Source of the DNA: Vanilla planifolia | Taxonomy: Eukaryota; Streptophyta; Magnoliopsida; Asparagales; Orchidaceae | Direction of reading: 5' to 3' | Length of the DNA: 64,000 nucleotides | Assembly (NCBI GenBank): GCA_023846275.1 | Contig: CM043878.1 | Span: 12,159,501-12,223,500 of the forward strand | In this document: one piece after another, positions 24,405 to 35,429 of the stretch | How the letters are laid out: each line of letters opens with the position of its first letter | How positions within the stretch are numbered: position 1 is the stretch's first letter | The notes under the pieces: generated by a model | Database searches by the model: none | Told to the model about the DNA's origin: nothing | Seen by the model: the letters and a program-made list of their open reading frames with translations, nothing else | Made by a program: the position numbers and the translations under genes

Positions 24405-27400
24405 AAAAATGTGTTATTCCTTAAAAATTTTCATAATTTCTTTCGTTATTTCCCTTCTGCAAGCTATTTTAGCTGGCAAAGTTTGTAGATTTTTAGAAAT
24501 AAATACATGAACTGATGATGTTTTTTAATAAGTTTGCTTTCCCTCTGTGCTCTTATTTTTTAAAAGGTGATGTTTGTTCATGTACTGACTGCAATCTATG
24601 ATCCACCAAAGCTGTGTGTTGCTTTTCTTTACAGGGGCACATCTTTAGAAATTGTATGAAGTGTATGCCATTAAGAAACTAAGACTTTTTATCTTCAAAA
24701 CTTTGATTGAAGAACTAGGGCTAAAAGGAAAGGTTTGATTACTTGATTCCTATTTCTAACCTGCTTTATGATTTGTAATTGAAGTTAACTTCCCTTTATT
24801 GGAAGTACAAGCCAACATGAACAAAACTACTGAATGAAAGGAGTTGCTCTTGATAATAGACTATATGAGGATTCGCTGTTATTATTAATGTTTACCTTAT
24901 TTTAATAGTACTTATCTGTAATATTTTATTTCTCGAAAAAAGTTGTGTAAATTAGCCCAAAGAAAATTTTGCTGGAGTTCTGTGTAATAGGTTGATTATG
25001 CTAATTGGTCTATTCTATCCTCTTACTGTAAATTTGTTTGTATTTCTTAATTTCATTTGGAGGCCTATCAAAATCATATTAATTGTTTTAATCACTACTG
25101 AGGACATGGGAAAACTAATGAGAAATGCCTGCTTTCATAATTTAGTTCTCCACTATGGACCGTCATGAAAAGAAAATACTAAAAAATTTTGGACTTCTTT
25201 ACTTTTTCGTTCTTCGCTTCTTCTTGAGCGACTGGATATAATCCACGATAAAGCTAAAATATTTGGAGGGAATACCTTTTTATTAAAATTATAATTTGTG
25301 TTTTTTTTTTTCAAATTCAAGTTTGCCATTAATATTTTGTAGGAATACCTAGAGAAACTGTTACCATAAAGGCCTAAACATTTCATTTATAGTTAAAATA
25401 TACTTCCTATTGTTGCTTCATTTGTTGGAGTGGACAAACTTCTACATATCTTTTCATAAAAAACCATTTTCAATTTCATATTTCGGTAGGTTATCAAATT
25501 AAATATCCACATTTTCATCCTTAAATGTGTTTTGTTTGCTATTTTCTGAGCATTTTTTCTTGCAACATTGCTTATCCAGTGCTGTTTTATAGTGGCATAA
25601 TGATCGCCCCAACAACTTCACAATATCTTCCTCAAGCTTGGAGGGGTGCAGTTGTTCTTTCTCTTGTGTGGTTCCTTCATAGATGGAAAACTAATGTTTT
25701 TGCCCGTTTTATGGAAAAACCACCTGTATTTGGTCTTGATCGAGACAAGGTCTTAACATTAGAGAAAATTTCAACAATGGGTCTTCTTATATTGGGAGCT
25801 ATAGCTCTGGCTGAGGCTTGTGGTGTGGCTGTGCAGTCAATTTTAACTGTTGGTGGCATAGGAGGTAATAATCAATACTAATTTTCTTTGCATGTTGTAT
25901 CTTTTCAATGACACCTTTAATTGAAGAATTACATGATGACATGGTTGGCTTGATTTTTAAGTTGTATTTCGTTTCCTTTATTATGCATATCAATAGCTGT
26001 TTCTCTTATACATGATATTTTTCCAGTGATATTGTAAATGAGGTTTCATAGGATTTAGTAAACTCGTCACACTTCATCAAGACATTTCTATTTGTTGCTT
26101 GAAGGAGGAGGTAGTTTTTGCATGTGAGCGTGTGTGCATGTGCTTGTAAGGTATTATTGGAATGCATGCCTTAGTGACAAAAATAATCTAATTTGTATCC
26201 TTAGTTTTGTATCCAAGTTGTATTGTGCATGACTACATTTCTCATCATTTCGAAGAACTTGCTGTTGGTTTCCTTTTCTTGCATGAAAACACTTGTTGGC
26301 GACTCTTGCTGTGGATGTACCTGTTTATCATGCAGACTGGAGCCTATTAAAACAAGTTGTACCTTGTTCTTCTAAAAATATCCATTCCTGCTTTACGTTT
26401 ACATCCTGCAAATTTATGAACTTCACACCGTTCTTCGGCTTATACTTTGACCTTCCGTAGCTTCATGCCCTTAAAGGTGCTGATGCAGGATGTTAGGGCT
26501 TGTGTTTGTTTGAAGAGAATGAAATAGATTGCAGAAATTTTGAAAACAAGTTCAATTCAATTGGAGTTCCCCTTGGATCCTAATAAAACATAGATTTTAC
26601 TCTATTTTTGCAAGCAAGTGGAGTTGTTAATTTAGTTATAATAAGTCCGGGCCTGGATAAGAATTTGATTTAGATTAGAAGTAGTCTGTTCAAGTTCACT
26701 ATGCTTAACATCAAACTGTAATTCACAGTTGACGCAATGAAAGAAAAGTTAAAAAAACATGTCAATATAGGCCCAACTCTTGAGACCGTCTGTTTAATGA
26801 AGGCCATGAAAACTATGGAGATGCACGCGTCAATGGGTTGCAACCATCATTTAGCTGACATTCAAGTTTATAATTATATTTTCAAAATTAACCATTTTCT
26901 CATATGAATTAAGATAAGGTGGAATTTGATTGAAAGGATAATCTGATCTGTTTAGAACATGAACATCAATGTTCCATCACCATGGTTCAATGTTGATGAT
27001 GGTGATTGAACTCACTAACTGGATTGTCACCATGTTCTTATTATCAAAAAGGTCTCTATTTGTCATTTCTGGATGGATATCTACAGTTCAAATTCAGGAT
27101 GCTTATATCATAGATCCTGCTCCAAACATAAACAAATAAACTCCAAATGATTTGAAATCAGAATTAAAAGAAACTCATATACAGATAATTGAAGTGGCAC
27201 TCAAGATGTTTATGTGAATCTATGCAGGCTGTAGACATTTCGGGATGGATATCTGCAGTTCAAATTCGGGATGTTTATATCATAGGTCCTGCTCCAAATA
27301 TAAACATACAAACTCCAAATAACTTTGAAATCAGAATTAAAAGGAACTCATATACAGATAATTGAAGTGGCACTCAAAATGTTTATTTGAATCTATGCAT

Positions 27401-30400
27401 GCTTTACTTCGTAGTGGCCCTGGTTGTATGACTTTTCTTTGATCTTGTTTCTGCAATGTTCTATTACATTGTAGTGCCATTCCTTACGCTTCATATAAAT
27501 TTGGTATGTTAAGCAAAGAATTGACGGCCCCCCACACCTCCCTCCATTTGTTGCAGGTGTCGCCACTGCTTTTGCAGCCAGAGACATCCTTGGGAATGTG
27601 CTGAGTGGCCTGTCTTTGCAATTTTCAAAGCCCTTCTCACTTGGAGATAATATAAAGGTGATTTTCTTCCCCACATATTGCTTATCTTCGTATCCAATAA
27701 AATTTTTATCTGTCCTTTAAAAATTTAGTGAAATATATTCAAAATATAAAATATTTAGTATGAGCCTGGGTATATTTTATTTATAGGCTGGATCAATTGA
27801 AGGACAAGTGGTGGAAATGGGTTTGACAACAACGTCCCTAATTAATCCTGAGAAGTTTCCTATTATTGTTCCAAATTCATTGTTTTCCAGTCAGGTTAGT
27901 ATATGCTTTGTTTTTTCTTTTTTTCTTTTAAGCTACTGGAACTTGATGAGTGATTGAATGGCCTTTTCTTTGGCATGACCAATTTCTCATAATTGACCTT
28001 CATATTTATTTATCTCTCAAGGGCAGTTTGGTTCGTTGAATTTCAAACCTTCAAGATTTCTATTTTAACTTTCTAGAATATGAATTTGGCATTTGTTTTG
28101 TTGGATATTATCATGAAAATTATTAGGTGAATTTTGTGTTTTTATTCTATTTGTTATAGTCAAAACATCTTATATTTGAAAACTTGATTACCTCAAAAAT
28201 CTTGTTTTTTAATTATTTCCTTCTGGATTATAGAATCCTGTAATTTAGAGTACATACAAATGCTTTTAAAACTTATTAATGTGCCTTCTAGATTGATTGT
28301 TCCATTGGGGATTCAACAAATAGGATGATAGAATGAATCTATCTTAAGACTAGATGTCGTGCACGTGGAGACAATTCTAATTGATTAGCAATTTGTCAGC
28401 TGTTAGACCACATCCCGAGTCTAAGCCACTAGCCAATCAATGTAGAAGTGATGATTTGAGTATCATCATTTTGGGTGCTAAGAGTGTCTAAATTCATAAA
28501 TGTTATGGGTATCTCTCCAATCGAACATTGGGACTTATTTGTGTTGGTCTGCCAAAATTCCAGTAAGCCTGTAATGAGTTGGTGGTTCAACATGATGTAA
28601 CTCTTTTTAGATGGGCTTATTAAGAAAGACAATAGAACAAAATACAGGGTTGACATAAATAACTCCATGCTGAAGACTGTAGTGAGCTATCTTTATAATA
28701 GGAAGGAAAAGAACCATGTAGCTTGTAGAATGGAAATCATATAACTAGTACAGTAATTAGTTGTGTGCCGAACTAATGAAAGCGATTAGTTACATGGTAT
28801 AGCTAACATGCCCTACAAATGCATACCATTTGGAAAAACTTGCAATTTGTTTCAAGAGTTTGATTGTGGCATGAAATAGTGGTTTGGGGAAGACATCGGT
28901 CAATTGATCTTTGTGGGAGATGAAGCGAGCTAGTAAACCATCTTGAGCTGCATGCTCACAAATAAATGTAAGTCAACCTTGAAGTGGTCTATGTGCGCAT
29001 GAAAAACTGGATTAGTAGTGAGATATGTGGCATTGATATTGTCACTCCATAAGGTTGGAGGGAGTCATAGTGGAAAGCTGATTTCTAGAAGTAGCGAGGA
29101 AATCGATATATGCTTAGCGGTTGGATTGCCAAGTGAGCAATATTTTACTTTTGTTGATGGATGAAAGACCGTGTTGTGTTTTCTTAAAAGACCAAAAATG
29201 CGATTGTTTAGTTGATTAGACTAATTAACCTTTTTTTATCTTGGGAGTCCACTAAACCCCTTGAATGGGTGAAAATAATGTTGATGTTGTGCCTGGAATT
29301 GCTTGTCCATCTTTTTGTTTATGATTGTAGGGTTCTTTGGTTGATTCGCAACAGAGCAAACATAGGAAAAGAAAGGAATTTTTCCTCTTCAATACGGGAT
29401 AATCCCCCCTCTGTAATCCTTCCTTGCCTTGCATCTCATGCCCTTCGCATGGTGTTGAAACCCTTAGCAGCTACTGCAAAGCATGTTTAATACTCCATAT
29501 TGATGATGAATCAACTGGTCGACTATTAGAAAATGTAACTTTTTTAATCCTATAATAAAGAAAGGACACTTTGAATTCTATCATTGTAGTACTTGAAGAC
29601 TAAGGTTATTAATTCATCATTCATTCATAATTATTATTTAACAAATCAATGAACACTGGGGTTTATAAAACCATATGCATTGTAAACAATTATGTCATGA
29701 TTAACATTAATTTATATTAGTATAATTGCCTATAAGCCAATTACTCCAAATGCTTGATAAAGGAGGCTTTTTATGCTTGTGTTTTCTGAGTTTATGTATC
29801 TTTTCTTGCAAATCAGCATTCAGTTGGATGATCAGGTTGGTACGTCATTTTTGCTTGGTAGCACTAGTTCATTGTTTTACTAGTCCTTGTTTATTATTTG
29901 AGAATCTTTTCATACCTGTTGGGTGTATCATCCCGCAATCCTATTCAGCAGAAGCTACTCAATAATTTCACTAGATGAACCTTGTGGTGCCTGCAGTTTC
30001 ATGTCACCAATGACTTGCAAACCTGATGATTAGATAACCTGCGTTGTCTTATTTTTAAAGTCTAGACATCAAGTTTGAATGATTAAACATTGAAGACGCC
30101 AAGCTAATTTGGGGGAATTTTTAGCACGATAGATTGTTGTTGTCCATTAGGATGCAAGAACAATCCCTTTAGATTGCATGAACATGTAGCTGCCATTTAG
30201 GCTACACATTCCCTTTGCCCATTATATTCGTTGAAACTCTCTTCGGATGATTCTAAAGTGCTAAACTTTTATAATAATCAAGCAACTTGACCACGTTGTG
30301 AAGGAAAAGCATGCAATGTATATACTTGCCATTGCATTTGAAGTATACCTATATGGCAGTGCTCTGAAATAAAACCAATTTGCTTGTGTTAAAAACAATT

Positions 30401-31322
30401 TGGCAATTGGACATTTAAGAACCTGTCTAGGATAGATGAGCTTACTGTATTGTGTATCACTTTTGAAGATTTATTAACTCGAGCAATTCATTCACTTTGT
30501 ACTCCAATATTGCAGGTGATTGTCAATAAATCACGTGCAGAGCTATGTGCTTGTGTGATGAAAATCCCTATGCACATTGATGATTTGGAGAAGGTTCCAA
30601 ATGTTACAGAGGAGATAAAGTCAGTGGTTTCTTCCAATCGAGGAGTTTCTTTGGACAAAGAACTTCCATACTGTTTCCTATCTCGTATTGAAAATTCATT
30701 CTTAGAGCTTACTCTTGGATGCAACCTCAAAAACATGGTAGGTCTCTAAAGTGCAACCTTTTCTGTCTTGTTGTCCTCTACTCTCCCCAACCATCTAGAA
30801 AGCCTTGCTAGGTGTGGAGCATGGTTCTGAAAAAAGACTTGTGCTGACTGAATACAAAATACAAATTGCTTTTATCTTTCGAAAATCTCTTCTGTGCCAA
30901 GCATAAAGGAAGAAGACGACGGGCTTCTTGATAGATTGGACTAGAAGAGAGGAGAGAACAAGGGGAAATTCATTCACCTCTTTGCTGGTGGTGAATCATA
31001 CTAATTCAATATTTTATGCAAAAGATGGATTTACAGTATGGATATGCACGTGTCTACTTTATTAATTTGTTTTCCCTTATTGTTAATCCGTCATTTGCTT
31101 TTTTTTCTTTAATTCATCCGTAGTTATTTTAAATCAATGGTTTTACCAATTCTAGTTAGTCTTTTCAAATTTTTTAATCAAAATCAATTATTATTTATTT
31201 TGTGGTTGTAGAAAAAAGAAGAGCAGCATGCTACACGGCAAGATATTCTGGTGGCGGCGGCAACAATTATAAAGAAGCATGGTGCTAAGCTTGGCGGCAA
31301 GTCTGATGATTTTTATAGCTAG
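23175..31322 (+). CDS. MSL1: Mechanosensitive channel MSL1-like, mitochondrial (MscS family)
   Basis: Six exons: 23175-23977, 25593-25864, 27557-27657, 27787-27894, 30516-30737, 31212-31322. They join in frame to 538 residues; all introns are GT-AG and the frame stays open. The product is a MscS-type channel of the mitochondrial inner membrane, relieving membrane tension and helping keep redox and potential balance (known for Arabidopsis MSL1). Residues 1-120 are Ser- and basic-rich with FSRSYSS, as in a mitochondrial presequence. Hydrophobic segments follow from about 195. The pore helix is GGIGGVATAFAARDILGNV at about 356-374, then SLGDNIKAGSIEGQVVEMGL and the beta domain (PEKFPIIVPNSLFSSQ). 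The length is slightly above the roughly 500 residues of Arabidopsis MSL1. An acceptor-like TTCAG lies at 23168-23172, so a leader exon upstream is likely and the true start could lie there. AATAAA at 31437 is a possible poly(A) signal. Confidence 0.94.
24369..24402 (+). repeat. Poly-T tract
   Basis: An unbroken run of about 34 T lies in MSL1 intron 1. It may be the tail of a short minus-strand retroelement, but no body was recognised. Confidence 0.85.
27071..27402 (+). repeat. Tandem duplication, about 170-bp unit, two copies
   Basis: GGATGGATATCT at 27071 and 27243 begins two copies that run in parallel through CAGTTCAAATTC, GATCCTGCTCC or GGTCCTGCTCC, AAACTCCAAAT and GAAGTGGCACTCAA to CTATGCA. 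Identity is near 90 percent by eye, so it is recent. It lies in MSL1 intron 2, about 150 bp before exon 3. Confidence 0.88.
28850..29200 (-). mobile_element. Ty1/copia RNase H fragment, decayed
   Basis: The minus strand at about 28940-29070 reads PTLWSDNINATYLTTNPVF followed by HAHIDHFKVDLHLF. This is the conserved copia RNase H end (LW-x-DN-x-A-x-x-L-x-x-NPVFHAR-x-KHIE-x-D-x-HF). Further minus-strand sequence down to 28850 continues the usual copia tail (S-P-T-K-x-N, then phenylalanine-containing end). Stops and frameshifts break it. It lies inside MSL1 intron 4 (27895-30515), antisense to the gene. No LTRs were identified; 29250-29700 may be more of the same element but is not readable. Confidence 0.8.
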
Positions 31323-32352
31323 CGAGTTGTTAAGTCTGTATGTGCGAGAGGTACGTTTATTTAGCTTGTTCTGTGCATGTGCATGTGCTATAATATTTTT
31401 TATGTCTAAAATTAGAAACTGTTTTTAACAAATGCAAATAAAATATTAAATAGACTTCAATTTTTTTTTCATATATGATATCGTTAATTTTAAGTTCTTT
31501 GAGAGAGTGATTATACCATTTTTGTACTGTGTGAATGTAAAGCAGGTTTCTGAATGAAATAATTCAAAAAAAGCGATCAGTGATGACTATATCTTATCTT
31601 TTTTATATCGTTGGTCGTGTCATATATAATTAATGTCGCCTTCCACCAAACTTCCTTTGGCACATGGTGGGGCAGAAACCAGATGCTGTTTTCGTAGAGT
31701 TCTGCGGAGATTGCTGCGCATATCTCGAACGCTGTGCTTAGTGGGAGAACTTTTTTGGCGTTTTATTTTTGTTTGATTGACTATTTGTATTGTAAATGTA
31801 TCGTTTGGTTTTATTTTCCTTTATTGTTTTTTTCCTCTTGTTGTTATTAGTTTACGAATATGTTCGATTTTTTCATTAATGGTTTTTTATTATGATAAGA
31901 GGGGGTTTAGTATGCCATTTTGTTTTTTCTGAAAAAGTTATTCATTTCTATTTGGGTAAGAATCTAATGTGTTGTTCTTTGTGCTTTATTTTCTTTTCTA
32001 TCTCTCATGATAGATAAGACTAAATCATCTTCCATACAAATAAACAAAAAAGCTAAAAAAATGGCTGAATGGAGCACAGTTTTATTGCCTATGAGATCTG
32101 TGAACAGCTGCTGCTGATTTCGAACAAGAAATGAAGTAATCTAATCTGCTATTTGCTAAACAGAATGAGAACTACATTGTTTGGATTTCTCCAACTTTAA
32201 GATGTCTACAATCCAACCAATATCATGAAATTTTTCCCTCGCCACCCTCATGAATCATCGTCCCGGATAGGTATATGAAGAGATGGATGAAGCTATCAGC
32301 CTCCTTGTTTGAAGCATAATTGCCCAAGGCAAATGAAGATGTAAACTATGTT
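31323..32352. other. Convergent spacer between MSL1 and DUF604 genes
   Basis: AT-rich sequence carries the 3' UTRs of both convergent genes. MSL1 sense signals include AATAAA at 31437. Nothing else was recognised. Confidence 0.6.
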
Positions 32353-34086
32353 CTAGTGAGCCTCCGCGATCTCCCCATCAAGGCAAACGCCAACCTCAAT
32401 GACCATCGTTTTCTTTCCCGCCTTGGAGGCTGGAAGAACTCTACAGCAATTTCTCCTCGGTGCCTGACCACACAACCGTGGAAAAGAATCAGTTCAGTCG
32501 AGTGGAAGAGCATGAGATATGAAAATGAAGAAAAAGCCAGAGGCACGGGGAATGTCTACCCTGTCCCAGAGAAATGGATCTGGTTTCTTGTAAACGGCAA
32601 CCTCGTCGATTACTGAGGAGGGGTCCGCCATTTTCCAACGGCAGGTAGGTTGACGAGGGTCCTTGTGCAGTCTATAGAGGGTGATGGTGGTACGCCGAGA
32701 GCTGTCATACGAGGCGGAAGCGAGGTAGTAAAGGAATGGCTTTTGACAGGGATTGCGTGCCACGGGCCGGGTGTTGAAGGCGTAGGCGGTGTAATCTGCC
32801 CTACGATACCAATTAAGAAAGGTCCTCGCCGGCATCTCCATCTCCCGAGGTGACAGAATCCCCCTTACCACCTGCACAACGAACCCCCATGACAACGACA
32901 CTGTCCATTGCCGCTTACCATGGTAGCAAATCGACTGCTGCATCACGCCGGCAGAATCTAGCCTCACTGGGCCGTCAAAGAGGAGTTGTATCGCTGCCCG
33001 GCGAGACCGCGAGTAAGGGAAGATGGGTTCCACCACGTCAAGATGGTGGAGGCTGACGAGGGGAGCTACTGGGTGGGCGGCCAGGAGGCCGAGCAGATCG
33101 CCGTAGACGTCGAACTGGTGGAATCCCGGGTGGCGGGTGAGGGGGACGCCGAGCTCCGCCATGCAGGCCTGGATGCGGTCATCACTGCCGTAGAGTGCCG
33201 GGTAGCGGTGGATGCAGCGGTCCTGCATGCGGGATAGGGCGATGGCGAGGGTACGACTGATGGCAAATCCACCACCGCCGTAGGCCATGTCGTAGGAAAA
33301 GATGATATTTTGGAGATGGCTCTCAGAGTGGGAACCGATGTAGTAAGGTTGTCGGTGGTCGTACTTGTTGAGGACGCGTACCAGATTGTCGGGGAGAAAA
33401 ACGGTGTCATCGTCGCCCATTACGAACCACCTGATGTTGTCCAGACCCAGGCGGAGGGTCTCGGAAACAATGCGGGAGATGCGGAGGGCGGAGCGGCTGC
33501 CCTGCTTGTGGGTGTAGGGGAAATTGGATGTATCAGAGGAAATTCTGATGAGCGGGAGACCAGCGGCAGTGGCGGAGTTATTCTTAGAGTACTCCTTGAC
33601 GGGTTTATCAAGCCAGACACATCCGCGCATCTGCCTCGGCCGCCACCATATCTTGATGTACTCCTTCCGCTTCTCCCAGAATTTTGCGGACGCCGCAATG
33701 CCGAAGACAATGTGCTGCAGGTCAGTCGCCGGAGAATGACCCCGAACCTGCCGAGGAGGGGGGAGAGAAGGGAAAGGAGGGTAACGAGGAGGAGAAGCAA
33801 TAGGGGATGAAGAGTTTAATGACAGATGGATGAGGGAGTCGGGTTCTACGGAAGAGGAGGACGCTTCATTAGAGGAACAGGGGGAAAAAGACGAGACGTC
33901 GAATGTGAAGACGTAGAAGATGCAAAGTATGGAGAAGAAGAAGAGGCACAGCAACGATTTGGTAGAGAATAAACGGCAGAGAGAAGAAGGTGCAGGAGAG
34001 ACCTCGGTGCAGGCTTGCTGCTTGCTATTTTGCACCGCCAGGGAGCCTTCGAAGTCGGCGCCTTTATAGTTCCTGACTCCTTTCAT
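32353..34086 (-). CDS. DUF604 family glycosyltransferase (Fringe-like, GT31)
   Basis: Two exons on the minus strand, 34086-32560 and 32463-32353 (TAG), with a 96-bp GT-AG intron, encode 545 residues. Ignoring the intron gives a false C-terminus; splicing gives WDR/APRRNCCRVLP...VEVGVCLDGEI, the usual DUF604 ending. Layout is type II: short basic N-terminus, one membrane segment at about 43-61 (LLCLFFFSILCIFYVF), Ser/Pro-rich stem to about 120, then the Fringe-like domain. HIVFGIAAS (125-133), WFVMGDDDTVF with the metal-binding DDD at 225-227, AYGGGGFAIS (268-277), GSDDRIQACMAELG (300-313) and LVSLHHLD (343-350) are visible. Such proteins are expected in the Golgi; donor and acceptor are not established. 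The coding region is markedly GC-rich, so long antisense ORFs (for example 33310-33810 plus) are shadows. Confidence 0.93.
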
Positions 34087-34410
34087 GACAAGAGGGTAAT
34101 CAACCGTCTCTCTATCTCATTCAGCTTCCAACGCCTACAAGCGAGAAGGACTCGGGATCACAATGCGGCTGAGGGAGGGGAGAAAAAGATAAGATTTATC
34201 CCTGATTCGGCTCGAGCGGATGGAGGTATGTCTCACCGTGAAGCGTGTGGCGAGAATGAACAGAGAGGGGTCACAGTCATGGCTGTGATCGACATTGAGG
34301 AAAAGGAAGAAGATTAGAGAAGAGAAGCAAAACGCATTAGGTCGGGAGAAGGGGGAAGATGTGAAAGGGCAGCTCCCAACGCGGAGGGAGGTGGAGGAGG
34401 AGGAGGAGGT

Positions 34411-34416
34411 CACGTG
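34411..34416. promoter_or_regulatory. G-box CACGTG
   Basis: A palindromic CACGTG (context GTCACGTGTA) lies about 325 bp upstream of the DUF604 ATG. It is the classic bHLH/bZIP target. One hexamer in 64 kb is expected by chance, so its role is only suggested by position. Confidence 0.4.
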
Positions 34417-34972
34417 TATTTGGGCATAGTCCCCGTGTCCTGTGTGCTTTATCATAGCCCTCCATCGATCACTTGTGTCGCGTAGTTTCGATAAAATTAT
34501 TAAAGTGTTTCATAATGTAATCTAAACCGGTGAGCTGGGCTGTATAAAATAATAAAGAGCTACCAACAGGAGACACCTTGGTGGCATCATCGTTTAGGAC
34601 ACTTGGTTCAAGCTTGATGTTGATAATTGGTGTGTTTTCGTCATCTTTTTTTTTTAATTAATGATTATTGTGAGTGTTTTTTCACTCTTTTTTTCAATTG
34701 TATTGTGATTTTATTGATTGTTTAGTTCTCTTGACTTCTTCAAGGTTCTTTAGATTTCACTTATGCTCTTCATGATATTGTATTTTGTTCTATTTGATTC
34801 TCATACTGGTCAAGACAACTGGATTTGACAGATTAAAATCCAATCAAGATAATGTATTCTCATTTGAAAAATTTGTAATGATATGTGGAGATATTGTGTA
34901 ATCCACTTTGTCTAAAGATGTTTATGTTATGTGTTATTGTTTAAATTATTTTTGTACATTATAGTTTTTAAT

Positions 34973-34977
<5 letters not shown>

Positions 34978-35039
<62 letters not shown>
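34978..35039. repeat. AT dinucleotide microsatellite
   Basis: An uninterrupted alternating AT run of about 60 bp lies in the divergent spacer. It is self-complementary and likely to vary in length. Confidence 0.95.
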
Positions 35040-35047
<8 letters not shown>

Positions 35048-35308
35048 TGTTAATGTTCTGAATTGTATTTTTTGAACTAATTTTTTTAAATAAAGAAGTG
35101 TGTTAAATTATTTTATTTGTATTTGCGTTAACACAACGCAATTTTTTTGAGTGTCATCCATAATGCGTATCTCGAGTTTTACTAATCATCGGATTAAAGT
35201 TGATGTGCTACAATTCTGCTCTTTCTCCGCTCGAATGGCCGATGTGGCAACCACAACGCAAAGCCCTCCCCCCTCCGCCCGGCGGCTTGGTCGAAAGGGT
35301 ACTATCGT

Positions 35309-35310
<2 letters not shown>

Positions 35311-35339
<29 letters not shown>
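35311..35339 (+). repeat. Poly-T tract
   Basis: A run of 29 T ends about 100 bp before the presumed leader of the SR-like gene. Long T runs in plant promoters tend to exclude nucleosomes; that role is inference. Confidence 0.9.
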
Positions 35340-35342
<3 letters not shown>

Positions 35343-35429
35343 TTAGCTCCCTACCACGGTCCGCAGACGTATGTATATACATGCCGTGGGCCGGTATGGT
35401 TTCACATAGAAGAAGCAAGCGGGTCGGTG

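Noticed and set aside
33310..33810. 166-residue open frame on the plus strand
   Set aside because: It is antisense to the GC-rich DUF604 exon, has no family resemblance, and lies over the conserved DDD region of the real gene.
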